Shown in pieces: positions 1 to 10,000 of a stretch of DNA of 64,000 bases (positions within the stretch are counted from its first letter, which is position 1; every line of letters starts with the position of its first letter). The position numbers were made by a program, and so were the translations under genes. A model generated the notes under the pieces. It was given only the letters and a program-made list of their open reading frames with translations, ran no database searches and was not told the origin of the DNA. The DNA is taken from NCBI RefSeq assembly GCF_000374065.1, contig NZ_KB893257.1:62001-126000 (forward strand). Direction: 5' to 3'. Source of the DNA: Spirosoma luteum DSM 19990. Its GTDB lineage: Bacteria; Bacteroidota; Bacteroidia; Cytophagales; Spirosomataceae.

Positions 1-2
1 TG

Positions 3-206
3 TCCATTGAGCTAATGCTCAATTCGGTCAATCTGTTACTTATCGCTTTTTCGTCCTACCGGTCTGATTCAGCCGGTCAGGTATTTGTCTTTTTCATCAT
101 GGCCGTTGCTGCCGCCGAAGTATCGGTTGGGCTGGCTATTATTGTGATGATTTACCGCAACACCCGCTCTATTGATGTGGGTTTGCTCAATAAGTTGAAA
201 TGGTAG
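3..206 (+). CDS. nuoK: NADH-quinone oxidoreductase subunit K, C-terminal part
   Basis: This is the 3' end of a gene that begins before the window; the frame is open from base 3 and stops with TAG at 204-206. The visible residues start [13 protein letters not shown], which matches the membrane helix of NuoK that carries a conserved glutamate (IELMLN), and a second hydrophobic helix follows. NuoK is a small three-helix subunit of the proton-pumping membrane arm of complex I. The next genes are nuoL, nuoM and nuoN in the same direction, the usual end of a nuo operon. Identification is firm from context and the IELMLN motif; the start cannot be given. Confidence 0.9.
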   Translation, partial: SIELMLNSVNLLLIAFSSYRSDSAGQVFVFFIMAVAAAEVSVGLAIIVMIYRNTRSIDVGLLNKLKW

Positions 207-332
207 AATCAAATTTGACGTTCGTAGTTTGATGGTTGTGTTCCTTGCCAGAACAGATGCAAAGGCATTTCAACTAGTTCCGGCGGAGAACCACTACGAC
301 AAACAACAACCGTCAAACATCAAACCTTACCT
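207..332 (+). repeat. Hairpin-prone spacer between nuoK and nuoL
   Basis: This 126-nt spacer holds words that recur in inverted form: TTGACG and GTTTGATG near 217-236 on the left, and CGTCAAACATCAAAC at 311-325 on the right. Pairing is imperfect with gaps. It is the first of three consecutive nuo spacers with this character. Function is unknown; RNA stability or processing inside the operon is only a guess. Confidence 0.45.
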
Positions 333-2261
333 GTGTTCATGCAAATAGAATTACTCTGCGCGTTAATTCCGCTTCTCCCACTAATTGGCTTTCTGATTAA
401 TGGACTCGGCTTCCGCCGATTGCCAAACGGTCTGGCTGGCGCTGTGGCTACCGGGGCTGTACTGGCCTCCTTTGTACTCTCCATCTATCTGTTCAGTGCG
501 TTCAGTGCGTTCAGTGCGGGGGGGAGTCAACCGCTCATCGCTACCCTCTTCAACTGGATTAGCGTAGGCGATCTGCAAATCAATTTCTCGTTTCAGATTG
601 ATCAGCTATCGTTGCTTATGCTGCTGGTGGTAACTGGGGTTGGCTCATTGATTCACCTGTACAGTATTGGCTATATGAGTCACGATGCGGGTTTTGGTAA
701 GTTTATGGCTTTCCTAAACCTCTTTATCTTTTTTATGCTGCTGCTGGTGATGGGGTCAAACTACGTCATCATGTTTATCGGCTGGGAAGGGGTTGGGCTT
801 TGCTCGTACCTGCTCATTGGTTTCTGGAATACGAATACCAACTACAACAATGCCGCCCGTAAAGCTTTCGTCATGAACCGCATTGGCGACCTGGGCTTTC
901 TGCTGGGGATATTCATGCTTATCAACACGTTCGGTACGGTTGAGTATCTTGATGTTTTCAAACAGGCTACCAGTCTGGAAATGGGCGACACAACCGTACT
1001 GGCCATTACGCTCCTGCTGTTTGTAGGAGCTATGGGTAAATCGGCCCAAATTCCACTCTTCACCTGGCTACCCGATGCCATGGCCGGGCCTACACCCGTA
1101 TCTGCCCTGATTCACGCGGCAACCATGGTAACGGCGGGTATTTACATGGTCGTTCGCTCCAACGTGCTCTACACGCTGTCTCCGCTTACGCTCGAAATAA
1201 TTGGCGGCATCGCCATTGCAACAGCATTACTGGCCGCATCCATTGGGTTGCTGCAAAACGATATCAAGAAAGTACTGGCTTACTCCACCGTGTCGCAACT
1301 GGGCTATATGTTCCTGGGGTTGAGTGCCACGGCCTACACGGCGGGTATGTTCCACGTTATTACCCACGCGTTCTTCAAAGCCCTGTTGTTCCTGGGGGCC
1401 GGCAGCGTTATCCACGCCATGTCCGACGAGCAGGATATTCGGAAGATGGGTGGTTTGCGGAAAGCGTTACCCGTTACGTTCATTACCTTTTTGATTGGTA
1501 CTATTGCTATATCGGGTTTGCCCCCCTTTGCCGGTTTCTTCTCGAAAGATGAAATTCTGGCCCACGTGTTTAACCACAACAAATTGCTTTGGGCGTTAGG
1601 CGTTTTCGGTTCCGGCCTGACGTCGTTCTATATGTTCCGGCTACTATTCCTAACCTTTTTTGGTGAATTCCGGGGAACGGACGAACAAAAGCATCACCTC
1701 CACGAGTCGCCGGTGAGCATGACGGCTCCGCTGGTGATACTAGCTATTTTGTCGGCGGTTGGTGGTGTACTCAATCTGCCCGGTAGCGGCTGGCTGGGCG
1801 ATTTCATGGCACCTCTGTTTGAAGGCTCCCGGCAGGTAAACCCGGAAGCGTTTGCCGAATCAACGATTGAGCATAGCACAGAATACATACTAATGGCCGT
1901 TTCGGCCGGGGTGGCTTTGCTGGCCCTAGTCATCGCCTATGTCATGTACATCAGTCGTCAGGCCGTTCCTGCGCCCGAAACGGCTCAGCGTTCGCTGCCA
2001 GAACAGGTTATTTATAATAAGTACTACGTAGATGAACTGTACGAAACCGTTGTTGTTCGCCCAATTCGTGGCATGGGCGATGCCCTGTACAGCTTCGGCG
2101 AAGGACTGATTGATGGAGTCGTAAACGGTGTGGCCTGGCTGGTGCAGAAAAGCTCGGCGCAGTTGCGGCTGGTACAGAACGGCTCCATTGGCTTCTACGT
2201 CCTGGCCATGGTGGTTAGTATTGTCGTTATTTTTGCCCTTCGTTTTTTCATTCGATTATAA
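333..2261 (+). CDS. nuoL: NADH-quinone oxidoreductase subunit L
   Basis: NuoL is the distal antiporter-like subunit of complex I, embedded in the inner membrane and linked to proton pumping during NADH:quinone electron transfer. The 642-residue product has the expected length and a run of transmembrane helices. The conserved glutamate sits in GWEGVGLCSYLL (about residue 152), and the segment GKSAQIPLFTWLPDAM followed by GPTPVSALIHAATMV is the family's signature proton-channel region. A long amphipathic helix and a terminal membrane helix close the protein. Start is GTG at 333 or ATG at 339; no ribosome site decides between them. Codons 54-62 are a threefold repeat of Phe-Ser-Ala made by a 9-bp tandem repeat at 492-518. 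Confidence 0.97.
   Translation: MFMQIELLCALIPLLPLIGFLINGLGFRRLPNGLAGAVATGAVLASFVLSIYLFSAFSAFSAGGSQPLIATLFNWISVGDLQINFSFQIDQLSLLMLLVVTGVGSLIHLYSIGYMSHDAGFGKFMAFLNLFIFFMLLLVMGSNYVIMFIGWEGVGLCSYLLIGFWNTNTNYNNAARKAFVMNRIGDLGFLLGIFMLINTFGTVEYLDVFKQATSLEMGDTTVLAITLLLFVGAMGKSAQIPLFTWLPDAMAGPTPVSALIHAATMVTAGIYMVVRSNVLYTLSPLTLEIIGGIAIATALLAASIGLLQNDIKKVLAYSTVSQLGYMFLGLSATAYTAGMFHVITHAFFKALLFLGAGSVIHAMSDEQDIRKMGGLRKALPVTFITFLIGTIAISGLPPFAGFFSKDEILAHVFNHNKLLWALGVFGSGLTSFYMFRLLFLTFFGEFRGTDEQKHHLHESPVSMTAPLVILAILSAVGGVLNLPGSGWLGDFMAPLFEGSRQVNPEAFAESTIEHSTEYILMAVSAGVALLALVIAYVMYISRQAVPAPETAQRSLPEQVIYNKYYVDELYETVVVRPIRGMGDALYSFGEGLIDGVVNGVAWLVQKSSAQLRLVQNGSIGFYVLAMVVSIVVIFALRFFIRL
492..518 (+). repeat. Three tandem 9-bp units inside nuoL
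   Basis: TTCAGTGCG occurs three times head to tail, in frame, and encodes Phe-Ser-Ala three times. It is followed directly by a run of seven G residues (518-524). Loss or gain of a unit would keep the frame, so length variation between strains would be tolerated at the protein level. Confidence 0.9.
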
Positions 2262-2265
2262 AACG

Positions 2266-2377
2266 GTTTATGGGATTCGGTTTATGGTTTACGGTGTGCA
2301 ATGCAGTCTTATAGTTAGTACATCTGTGGAATTAGACCGCACCGCGCACCGCAAACCATAAACTGAAAATCGTAAAC
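2266..2377 (+). repeat. Imperfect inverted repeat in nuoL-nuoM spacer
   Basis: The arms 2280-2299 and 2344-2363 pair over 20 nt with two mismatches (left arm GTTTATGGTTTACGGTGTGC). Weaker matching continues outward to 2266 and 2377. The arms are separated by about 44 nt. There is no T-tract, so a simple terminator is unlikely within an operon; an mRNA structure is the more natural reading, but its role is not known. Confidence 0.75.
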
Positions 2378-2386
2378 ACACGCTAC

Positions 2387-3865
2387 ATGCTTACACTACT
2401 CCTGATTCTTTTCCCTGTTGTAGCCGCTACGCTGATTCTGATGATTCGGGGAGAACGGGTAAAACAGGCTGCTTTTGTAGCCGCGCTGGTCGAGTTTGCT
2501 TTTGCGGGCTACGCCTTCGTCGGTTTTAAACCGGATGCCAGTTCGCAGTTTGGTTTCGACTATGCCTGGATTAGGTCGCTGGGAATTCGGTTTAGTGCCG
2601 GTATCGACGGAATCAGCATTTTGCTGGTGCTGCTAACGGGACTATTAGTTCCGCTTATTGTGCTCTCTACGTTCAAGCGCAGCTATAAGCAATCGTCCCT
2701 TTTCTACGCGCTGATGTTGTACATGCAGGCCGCGCTGATGGGCGTTTTCACGGCGCGGGATGGGTTCCTGTTCTATTTTTTCTTCGAAGCCGCGCTGATT
2801 CCAATCTACTTCCTGGCAGCCATGTGGGGTGGGAGCAACCGGGTGGCGGTTACGTTTAAATTCTTCGTATACACGATATTCGGTAGCCTGTTTATGCTAC
2901 TGGCCCTTGTTTATCTGTATTACCAGACACCCGCCACGGAATTGTCGGCTCACTCGGCGGCTATTGCTGATTTTTATAAGCTCAACCTGACTCCGGGTGC
3001 CCAAAACTGGCTTTTCTGGGCGTTCTTTATCGCCTTTGCCATTAAAATGCCGGTGTTTCCTTTTCACACCTGGCAACCCGACACCTACGTTGAATCACCT
3101 ACCCCAGCCACGATGTTATTGGCGGGTATTATGCTCAAAATGGGTGTTTATGGGCTAATTCGCTTTATCCTGCCTGTTGTGCCATTGGGTGTAGAGACCT
3201 GGGGAAAGACGGCCATAATTCTGTCGGTTATCGGTATTGTATACGGGTCAATCATTGCCATCCGGCAGCGGGACATGAAGCGCCTTATTGCTTATTCGTC
3301 GTTTTCGCACGTTGGCCTGATGGCGGCCGGGGTGTTTTCACAAACGGAAACGGGTATGCAGGGCGCATTGATTCAAATGCTGGCACACGGAATCAATGTG
3401 GTCGGGATGTTTTTCGTGGCCGACATAATTTTCTCGCGTACCAGCACGAACCAGCTTGACCAACTGGGCGGCATAACTAAGTCGACGCCCAAACTGACGG
3501 TCTTTTTCATGATTATGTTGCTGGGAAGCGTTGCCCTGCCGCTTACGAATGGGTTCATCGGCGAGTTCCTGCTACTGCACGGTGTTTTTACGTACAATCA
3601 TTATCTGGGATTAGCCGCCGGATTTACCATTATTTTTGGGGCGGTTTACATGCTGCGAATGTTCCAGAAAAGTATGTTCGGTATGCCTTCGTCACGAACG
3701 GAGTCGTTCGTTGATTTGAGCCGTACCGAGAGCCTGGTGTTTATTCCGCTGGTAATTCTGATTTTCTGGATAGGCGTCTATCCGCAGGCGTTCTTAAAAG
3801 TAACCGAGCCTTCTGTTGTCAGCATCATGAAGTACATCGGTACAACAGCGGTATCATTGAAATAA
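2387..3865 (+). CDS. nuoM: NADH-quinone oxidoreductase subunit M
   Basis: NuoM is the second antiporter-like subunit of complex I in the membrane arm. The product has 492 residues, close to the usual length, and about 14 predicted helices. The family's key glutamate is in FYFFFEAALIPIYFLAAMWGG, and the channel segment reads FAIKMPVFPFHTWQPDTYVESPTPATMLLAGIMLK in two adjoining pieces. ATG at 2387 follows the nuoL-nuoM spacer. It lies between nuoL and nuoN in the same direction, as expected. No defects are visible. Confidence 0.97.
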   Translation: MLTLLLILFPVVAATLILMIRGERVKQAAFVAALVEFAFAGYAFVGFKPDASSQFGFDYAWIRSLGIRFSAGIDGISILLVLLTGLLVPLIVLSTFKRSYKQSSLFYALMLYMQAALMGVFTARDGFLFYFFFEAALIPIYFLAAMWGGSNRVAVTFKFFVYTIFGSLFMLLALVYLYYQTPATELSAHSAAIADFYKLNLTPGAQNWLFWAFFIAFAIKMPVFPFHTWQPDTYVESPTPATMLLAGIMLKMGVYGLIRFILPVVPLGVETWGKTAIILSVIGIVYGSIIAIRQRDMKRLIAYSSFSHVGLMAAGVFSQTETGMQGALIQMLAHGINVVGMFFVADIIFSRTSTNQLDQLGGITKSTPKLTVFFMIMLLGSVALPLTNGFIGEFLLLHGVFTYNHYLGLAAGFTIIFGAVYMLRMFQKSMFGMPSSRTESFVDLSRTESLVFIPLVILIFWIGVYPQAFLKVTEPSVVSIMKYIGTTAVSLK

Positions 3866-3873
3866 GTTATATA

Positions 3874-3923
3874 GTTTGTTGTTTGAAGTTCAATCCTGTG
3901 ATTGGTAACAACAAACAATAAAC
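3874..3923 (+). repeat. Inverted repeat in nuoM-nuoN spacer
   Basis: GTTTGTTGTTTG at 3874-3885 pairs with CAAACAATAAAC at 3912-3923, with one G-U position. An inner CAAT/ATTG pair (3891-3894 and 3901-3904) extends the hairpin. It occupies most of the 89-nt spacer, has no poly-T tail, and uses the same GTTT-rich words as the nuoL-nuoM element. Confidence 0.7.
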
Positions 3924-3954
3924 CGCCCCGGCGGACCGGGTCAAACCAAAAGTT

Positions 3955-5358
3955 ATGCTTCCCATCATTCTATTGTCGGTTTTAGGTGTTGTACTCCTTT
4001 TTCTGGGCTTTCTTAAATCGAGAGCTGTACTCTTACCGGCTACGCTACTATTCCTGGCCGTTACACTGGCCGTCAACTTCCTCGACTGGAACAAAACGTA
4101 CCTGTATTTCAACGATATGTTGCGGACCAACAACCTGTCTATGGTTTTTACGGCCATTATGCTGGGATCGGCCTTTATGGTGGTGGCTTTGTCGGGTAGT
4201 TTTATGGATACCGATGAAGCGCAACCCGCCGAATATTACGCCCTGATGCTTTTCTCGCTGGTAGGGGCCATCATGATGGTTGGCTTCGAGAATCTGATAA
4301 TGCTTTTTGTGGGGGTTGAAATTTTATCGGTGGCCATGTACGTCCTGACCGGTAGTGATAAGCGTAACCTTCGGTCGAATGAAGCGGCCCTCAAATATTT
4401 TCTCATGGGGGCCTTTGCTACAGGTATTATGCTGTTCGGGATGGCCTTACTCTACGGAGCAACGGGGTCCTTCACTATTGCCGGTATTGGTGCTTACGCG
4501 GCTAATCAGCAGGGGCTTTCGCTGTTGTTGTACGTTGGTCTGCTGATGCTGCTGATTGGGTTGCTTTTCAAAGTATCGGCGGCTCCATTCCACTTCTGGA
4601 CGCCCGATGTGTACGACGGTGCGCCCACTATCTTTACCGCTTTCATGTCTACGGTGGTGAAAACCGCTGGTTTTGCTGCGCTGTTCCGGTTGTTATCGGT
4701 CTCTTTCGAAGGGGTTTACGGTTTCTGGTGGACGATAATGGCGATTATTGCTGCCCTGACACTGGTGGTTGGTAACCTCACCGCCGTATACCAGAATAGC
4801 TTCAAACGGATGATGGCTTACTCCAGCATTTCGCATGCCGGTTATCTGCTCATCGGATTGGCTGCGCTGGGGGTGCAAACGAAGCAGGCTATTGTCTTTT
4901 ATTCGCTGGCTTACTCCGTTGCTACTATTTCTGCCTTTGGTGTTCTGTTACTGGTGGCCCAGCAGCGAAGTACCCAAACGATTACGCGCGAAGGGGTAAA
5001 TAGTGAGAACTTTGACTCGTTCAACGGGCTGGCCCGCAAAAACCCACTCCTGGGCTTTACAATGGCCGTTTCTATGCTTTCCCTGGCGGGTATTCCACTG
5101 ACAGCCGGATTCTGGGGTAAGTTCTACATGTTTTCAACCGCTGTCGAACGGGGTCAAATCTGGTTATTGGTCGTGGCTGTTTTGATGTCGGCGGTGGGCA
5201 TATACTATTACTTTCGGGTTATCATTGCCATGTACTTTCGCGATGGTGCAACGGAAACGATTCCGGTTGCTCCTTTTTATCAATATGTGCTGTTGGGTGC
5301 TACTATTATCACGATAGGTTTGGGTATCGCACCGGGTTTGTTACAGGGACTTTTCTAG
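3955..5358 (+). CDS. nuoN: NADH-quinone oxidoreductase subunit N
   Basis: NuoN is the third antiporter-like subunit of complex I. The 467-residue product carries the channel motif GLLFKVSAAPFHFWTPDVYDG followed by APTIFTAFMSTVVK, and the earlier membrane glutamate in MLFVGVEILSVAMYVL. Start ATG 3955 is well placed after the spacer. It is the last nuo gene here; the next gene begins about 150 nt later with its own promoter-like box, so the operon probably ends at nuoN. Confidence 0.97.
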   Translation: MLPIILLSVLGVVLLFLGFLKSRAVLLPATLLFLAVTLAVNFLDWNKTYLYFNDMLRTNNLSMVFTAIMLGSAFMVVALSGSFMDTDEAQPAEYYALMLFSLVGAIMMVGFENLIMLFVGVEILSVAMYVLTGSDKRNLRSNEAALKYFLMGAFATGIMLFGMALLYGATGSFTIAGIGAYAANQQGLSLLLYVGLLMLLIGLLFKVSAAPFHFWTPDVYDGAPTIFTAFMSTVVKTAGFAALFRLLSVSFEGVYGFWWTIMAIIAALTLVVGNLTAVYQNSFKRMMAYSSISHAGYLLIGLAALGVQTKQAIVFYSLAYSVATISAFGVLLLVAQQRSTQTITREGVNSENFDSFNGLARKNPLLGFTMAVSMLSLAGIPLTAGFWGKFYMFSTAVERGQIWLLVVAVLMSAVGIYYYFRVIIAMYFRDGATETIPVAPFYQYVLLGATIITIGLGIAPGLLQGLF

Positions 5359-5434
5359 TCAACAGATAAGGGAAGCCCCGTACCATATACTAAGTAATGA
5401 CTTCTGGTAACAAACAGATTTGCTGTCAAGTTTG

Positions 5435-5442
5435 TACTTTTG
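5435..5442 (+). promoter_or_regulatory. Bacteroidota -7 box TACTTTTG
   Basis: TACTTTTG fits the Bacteroidota consensus TAnnTTTG. No good TTTG is found 19 nt upstream. It lies 62 nt before a GTG codon at 5504, which supports that GTG as the start of the GtrA-like gene over upstream codons in the same frame. Confidence 0.5.
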
Positions 5443-5503
5443 GGTTTGCCAGGCAGTCAGCTACCGCAAAATAGTCTACTCTTCGTCCGGTAAATCAGTC
5501 AAC

Positions 5504-5992
5504 GTGAACGCCATCGAACAGCCAAAATCAACCAGCTACAAGAGTTTTTTCTCGTTTTTCCTAACGGCTCTGTTTGGTGCTTCCGTTAATTTTTTCAGCC
5601 AGATTCTTTATCGTAAATACTTCGATTACTCAAACAGTGTTCTTCTGGGGTATCTGACTGCTACGGTCGTTAGCTTTCTGCCAACCAAACTATTTGCGTT
5701 TTCGGCACAGCAAACGGGTAACACAGGCCGAGAAATGGTTAAGTTCGTTATCATTGCGCTGGTAGCCTGGGGGGTTCAGGTAGGTGTAGCTGTCACTACA
5801 CTCGAATGGATTGCCAATCCTTATTTTTCCAACGTATCCGAGTTCTGGCGTGAGAAAGGGTCACACGTGGTCGGGATGGGGTTCAGTTTTCTGGCCAACT
5901 ATTTCGGGCATAAGCTCCTGACATTCCGCACAACGGGGGTTTATGATAGAATTCGCTCCCGCTCATCCAGGGAACAGCAGGAACAATTATAA
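5504..5992 (+). CDS. GtrA-like small integral membrane protein
   Basis: The protein has about 162 residues when started at GTG 5504 and shows four hydrophobic segments (near FFSFFLTALFGASVNFF, LLGYLTATVVSFLPTKLFAF, MVKFVIIALVAWGVQVGVAV and the C-terminal VVGMGFSFLANYFGHKLLTF). This topology and the closing N-Y/F-x-x-x-K-x-x-T-F motif are typical of the GtrA family, which is linked to transfer of polyprenyl-linked sugars across the inner membrane. The frame is open upstream to 5420, but a promoter-like box at 5435 makes that start unlikely. Its sugar substrate cannot be told. It stands alone between nuo and a lipoprotein gene. Confidence 0.75.
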   Translation: MNAIEQPKSTSYKSFFSFFLTALFGASVNFFSQILYRKYFDYSNSVLLGYLTATVVSFLPTKLFAFSAQQTGNTGREMVKFVIIALVAWGVQVGVAVTTLEWIANPYFSNVSEFWREKGSHVVGMGFSFLANYFGHKLLTFRTTGVYDRIRSRSSREQQEQL

Positions 5993-6073
5993 AAGCCTTC
6001 CCAGATTAATCTTATTTTAAATTGTACTATATTTATGTGAAATCCATTTTAATGGATAAATTGGTCGTTTTTG

Positions 6074-6102
6074 TTGCATTCATCAGGAAAACGTTATATT
6101 TG
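6074..6102 (+). promoter_or_regulatory. Promoter of the small lipoprotein gene
   Basis: TTG at 6074-6076, an 18-nt spacer and TATATTTG at 6095-6102 make a close match to the Bacteroidota TTTG/TAnnTTTG promoter. The start codon of the lipoprotein gene is 27 nt downstream. Confidence 0.7.
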
Positions 6103-6129
6103 TCATTAAAACATAAAGTAGTTTACACT

Positions 6130-6300
6130 ATGAAAAAAGTATTATCGATCCTGTTCGTTGGTAGCATGCTAACCTTCGCAGCTTGTGAGAGCAAGAAAAC
6201 GGAAGAAACGACAACAACCGAAGAAACGACAATGTCGACAGACACAGCCACCATGATGGCTGACTCATCAACCATGATGTCTTCAGACACCGTGAAGTAA
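6130..6300 (+). CDS. Small Thr/Ser/Met-rich lipoprotein
   Basis: The 56-residue product begins MKKVLSILFVGSMLTFAAC, a lipoprotein signal peptide with the lipobox TFAAC and lipidation expected on the cysteine at residue 19. The mature part is short, acidic and rich in Thr, Ser and Met (ETTTTEETTMSTDTATMMAD), with no domain. ATG 6130 was chosen because the promoter box ends at 6102 and the signal peptide starts there; a longer in-frame reading from 6022 would run through the promoter. A terminator follows. Function is unknown; similar small lipoproteins occur in related genomes. Confidence 0.8.
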   Translation: MKKVLSILFVGSMLTFAACESKKTEETTTTEETTMSTDTATMMADSSTMMSSDTVK

Positions 6301-6326
6301 TAAGTAGTCTTCCTGAAATATGTAAG

Positions 6327-6358
6327 AAAAAGCCTTATTTTTATAGGGCTTTTTTGTT
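6327..6358 (+). terminator. Rho-independent terminator after lipoprotein gene
   Basis: AAAAAGCC (6327-6334) pairs with GGCTTTTT (6347-6354) around a 12-nt loop, and the run of T continues through 6355. It closes the single-gene lipoprotein transcript. Confidence 0.75.
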
Positions 6359-6367
6359 TTCAGGCCC

Positions 6368-7006
6368 TTGATAAATACATTCCTTACCCATGTCCCCCCA
6401 AAGGCAGTTGACTATTGCCAGCACCTTTGGCAGCAGTACAGTTTTCAGTTGCACATCGCAAAACCGCGCCGAACCCGCCTTGGCGATTTTCGGGTGCTGC
6501 CGAACAGGCAGACCAAAATTACCGTCAATGCCAATTTGAACCCGTACGCTTTTCTGATAACATATGTACATGAAGTAGCCCATGCCGATGTCCATGCTCA
6601 ATACGGATTACAACGGAGAAGCAGTTCTCTGAAGCCCCACGGCAAACCCTGGCAACTGGCTTTTCAGCGGCTCATGCAACCGTTGCTTACCGAAACGGTG
6701 TTTCCCGCTGCTATCCTGACCCCGCTCCGGCAGTACCTGAACCGACCAGCGGCTACAACGTACGCTTGTCCGGACCTTATGCTGGCAATAAGACAATTTG
6801 ATGGGGATAAACCAGATGAGCAACCGGCCAGTAAACGGCTACTTCGCGACTTGCCGGAGGGGAGTGTATTCAAACTTTCTCAAAAGAAGTACGTACGGGG
6901 TACGCTACGCCGAACCCGCATCGTTTGTAAGGAGTCTGTAACGGGTCGGTCATACGCTATTCTGGCTCACGCCCTGGTGACGGTAATGATGAATGATGAA
7001 TCATGA
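6368..7006 (+). CDS. SprT-like zinc metalloprotein
   Basis: The 212-residue protein has the SprT-type metal site in YVHEVAHADVH (about residues 67-77), where HExxH binds zinc, with a helical N-terminal part and a basic C-terminal part. SprT-like proteins are soluble cytoplasmic metalloproteins, some of them proteases acting on DNA-protein crosslinks in eukaryotes; the bacterial role is poorly defined. There is no ATG before the conserved N-terminus, and an in-frame stop lies at 6344, so TTG at 6368 is the likely start. Its stop overlaps the porU start by 4 nt (ATGA), so the two are probably translated from one message. The last codons contain the word AATGATGAATGATGAA seen elsewhere in a spacer hairpin. 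Confidence 0.8.
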   Translation: MINTFLTHVPPKAVDYCQHLWQQYSFQLHIAKPRRTRLGDFRVLPNRQTKITVNANLNPYAFLITYVHEVAHADVHAQYGLQRRSSSLKPHGKPWQLAFQRLMQPLLTETVFPAAILTPLRQYLNRPAATTYACPDLMLAIRQFDGDKPDEQPASKRLLRDLPEGSVFKLSQKKYVRGTLRRTRIVCKESVTGRSYAILAHALVTVMMNDES

Positions 7007-10000
7007 ATTATTGGTGTAAAATACATAAGCGGGTAAGTGCGGAGCGGTTTGGAAAGCAGCTGCTCTGCCTGGCTTTTTTATACATCTTTGGTCATTCATC
7101 CTTTATAACTACCTCAACAAAGGCCCAGTCGGTGCTGGCGCAGGGCTCATGGGTAAAAATTGGTGTGACGGAGTCGGGTGTGTATCGGCTTAGTCAGGCT
7201 CAGTTAGTACAGTTGAATCCTGCTTTTGCCACGGCTGACCCAAAGCGATTACGCCTTTACGGGAATGGTGGTGCGGTGCTACCCCAGCCGAACGGTACCC
7301 CCCGGCCAATTGATTTAACCGAGAATGCTATTCAGGTAGTGGGGGAGGCCGACGGGCGATTCGATGCCAGCGATGCGGTTCTTTTCTTCGGTCAAAGCCC
7401 CCGCGTTGTTCATTACGACTCAATAGCCCGGCGCTTTTCGCACCAGATCAACCCCTATTCCGATACCACTTTTTATTTTCTGGCCATTGGAACTTCGCCC
7501 GGTTTACGCCTGACCGACCGTCCGGCTGGCTCACTGACCAATACCCCGGCAATCACAACATTCGATGACTATCAGTTTCATGAACAGGAGCTTATGAAGG
7601 TTCCGGCGGTCCATTCCGGGCGGGAATGGTTTGGGGAATACCTAACGACTGATACCACAAAGGTTGTCCTGTTCAATGTGCCGGGTGCGTTGCCGAACAG
7701 CCCAGTACGGTTAACGGCTTCGGTGATGGCGGGTGCTACCGTATCGACACAGTTTCGCGTGCAGGTCAATGATCAGTTGGCGGGTGTTATGCCTGTTTAC
7801 GCCATTTCCGGGTATGAATACGACTATCAGGGCGTAGCCCGAACGGATACCTTCCTGGCTAAATTAATTACCGGCGACAATCCCCTTCGGGTAGCGGTTA
7901 CGTTTCGGAAGAACGGCTTATATTCAGCCCAAGGGTACCTGAATTACCTGGGTGTGCAAACGCAGCGCGAACTTCGGCAGTATGATAAACCGGTCTGGAT
8001 GCGCAGGCTGGGAAAGGGGCAATATGCGGTAAAGCAGGCCACGACCGGTTTGCGGGTCTGGAATGTTACTGACCCCCTCAAACCAGTGGCGCAGGCCTAT
8101 ACGCTATCGTTGGCGCAGGAAGCGGCCTGGGCGTCTGCTCAGGCCGGCGATTATTTTTTATTTACGGATGCGCAGATATTGTCGCCGGTATCGCTGGCAA
8201 TCGTTTCGAATCAGGATTTACACAGTCAGCCAACCCCCAACCTGATACTCGTCACGCCTGCTGCCTGGCGTGAACAGGCCGAACGGCTGGCTAAATTTCG
8301 GCGCGATAACGACCAGCTTACCGTTTTGGTCGTTACCACACAGCAGGTCTATAATGAATTTGGATCGGGCCAGCCGGATCCAACAGCCATCCGGGATATG
8401 GCCCGGTATTTTTATCAGAAACAGCCCGATAAACTACACTATCTGCTGCTTTTTGGCGATGCTACGTACGATTATCGGAACCTGGCAGGACAGGTCAACG
8501 CTACTCAGCTGGCCAATATGATTCCGGTATACGAAAGCCGTGAATCACTCCACCCGGTGCTGAGTTACTCCTCCGACGATTATTTTGGCTTCATGGATGC
8601 CGACGAGGGTGAGTGGACCGAAAATACCCTGGGCGACTACCGGCTGGATATTGGTGTGGGGCGACTACCGGTAAAATCAACCGATGAAGCCCGGACGATA
8701 GTCGATAAACTTATCCGGTATAGTTCGGATGCGTCGATTGCCGGCGACTGGCAAACGCGGGTGATGCTGGTAGCTGATGATGGCGATTATACTATTCATC
8801 AGCAGGATACCGACCAAATGGCCAAACTCGTGGAGAAAACGGCGCCTGCTTACCGGCCTGAGCGCATTTTTCTGGATGACTATCCGCAGGAGAACACGGC
8901 CAACGGACAAAAAGCGCCGATTATTAATAAACTCATCAATCAGGCGGTGGCCGATGGGCGATTAATTATCAATTACAGTGGTCACGGGGGAATAACAGGG
9001 CTGGCCGACGAGCAGATTGTGACGCTTCAGGATATACTCTCCTGGAAAAATGCGCGCTTACCGCTGTTCGTAACGGCCACCTGCCAGTTCGGCCGGTACG
9101 ATGACCCAAGCGTTATTTCCGGGGCTGAACTAACGCTGTTGAGCCGAACGGGGGGCGGTATTGGTCTGCTCACCACAACGCGCCCCGTATATGCCAATAC
9201 AAACCTGCTGCTGAATCAGGCGTTCTACAACGCTGTTTTTACCCCGATAAATGGGCAGATGCCGCGCCTGGGGGATGTCATGCAAGCCACAAAAAACAAT
9301 AGTCTGAGCGGGCCGGTCAATCGAAACTTTGCGCTGTTAGGCGATCCTTCGTTACGGCTGGCCTACCCAAAGGCACAGGCCATCCTGACGCAGGTAAACG
9401 GCAAAGCAATAACGCCCAATAGACTCGATACGTTACATGCCCTGCAACCAGTTGAATTAACAGGGGAAATCCGGCTACAGGGCCAGCGGCTCGCTGATTT
9501 TACGGGAACGGCGCAACTGTCTCTCTACGACAAAGCGACAAATCACACGACACTTGGCCTCGATGCCGCAAGCCCCAAAATGACCTATCAGGCGTTTAGT
9601 AATCCGATTTTTACGGGTCAGGTAGCGGTACGGCAGGGCCAGTTTACAGCCCGCTTCACCGTGCCCAAAGATATTGATTACGCGGTAGGCAGCGGAAAAC
9701 TGTATTTGTATGCTGTGCGGGCAGATAGTACACAGGATGCAACGGGGAGCTACGATAGTTTGCGGATAGGTGGCAGTGTTTTTGCTGATAGTATTGACAC
9801 CGACCCGCCCAAAGTAGCTCTGTCCATTGTTGATGGTACTAGTAACACAGATGTTGTGCAGGTTGCCGGTCCGGATGTAACGCTGCGTGTTGATTTGGCT
9901 GATAATCAGGGTATCAACATTGCCCGGTCTGGTATAGGACACGAGCTGACCGCCCGGTTTGGGGATCAGCCGGTAGTCATACTGAATGAGTATTACGTGG

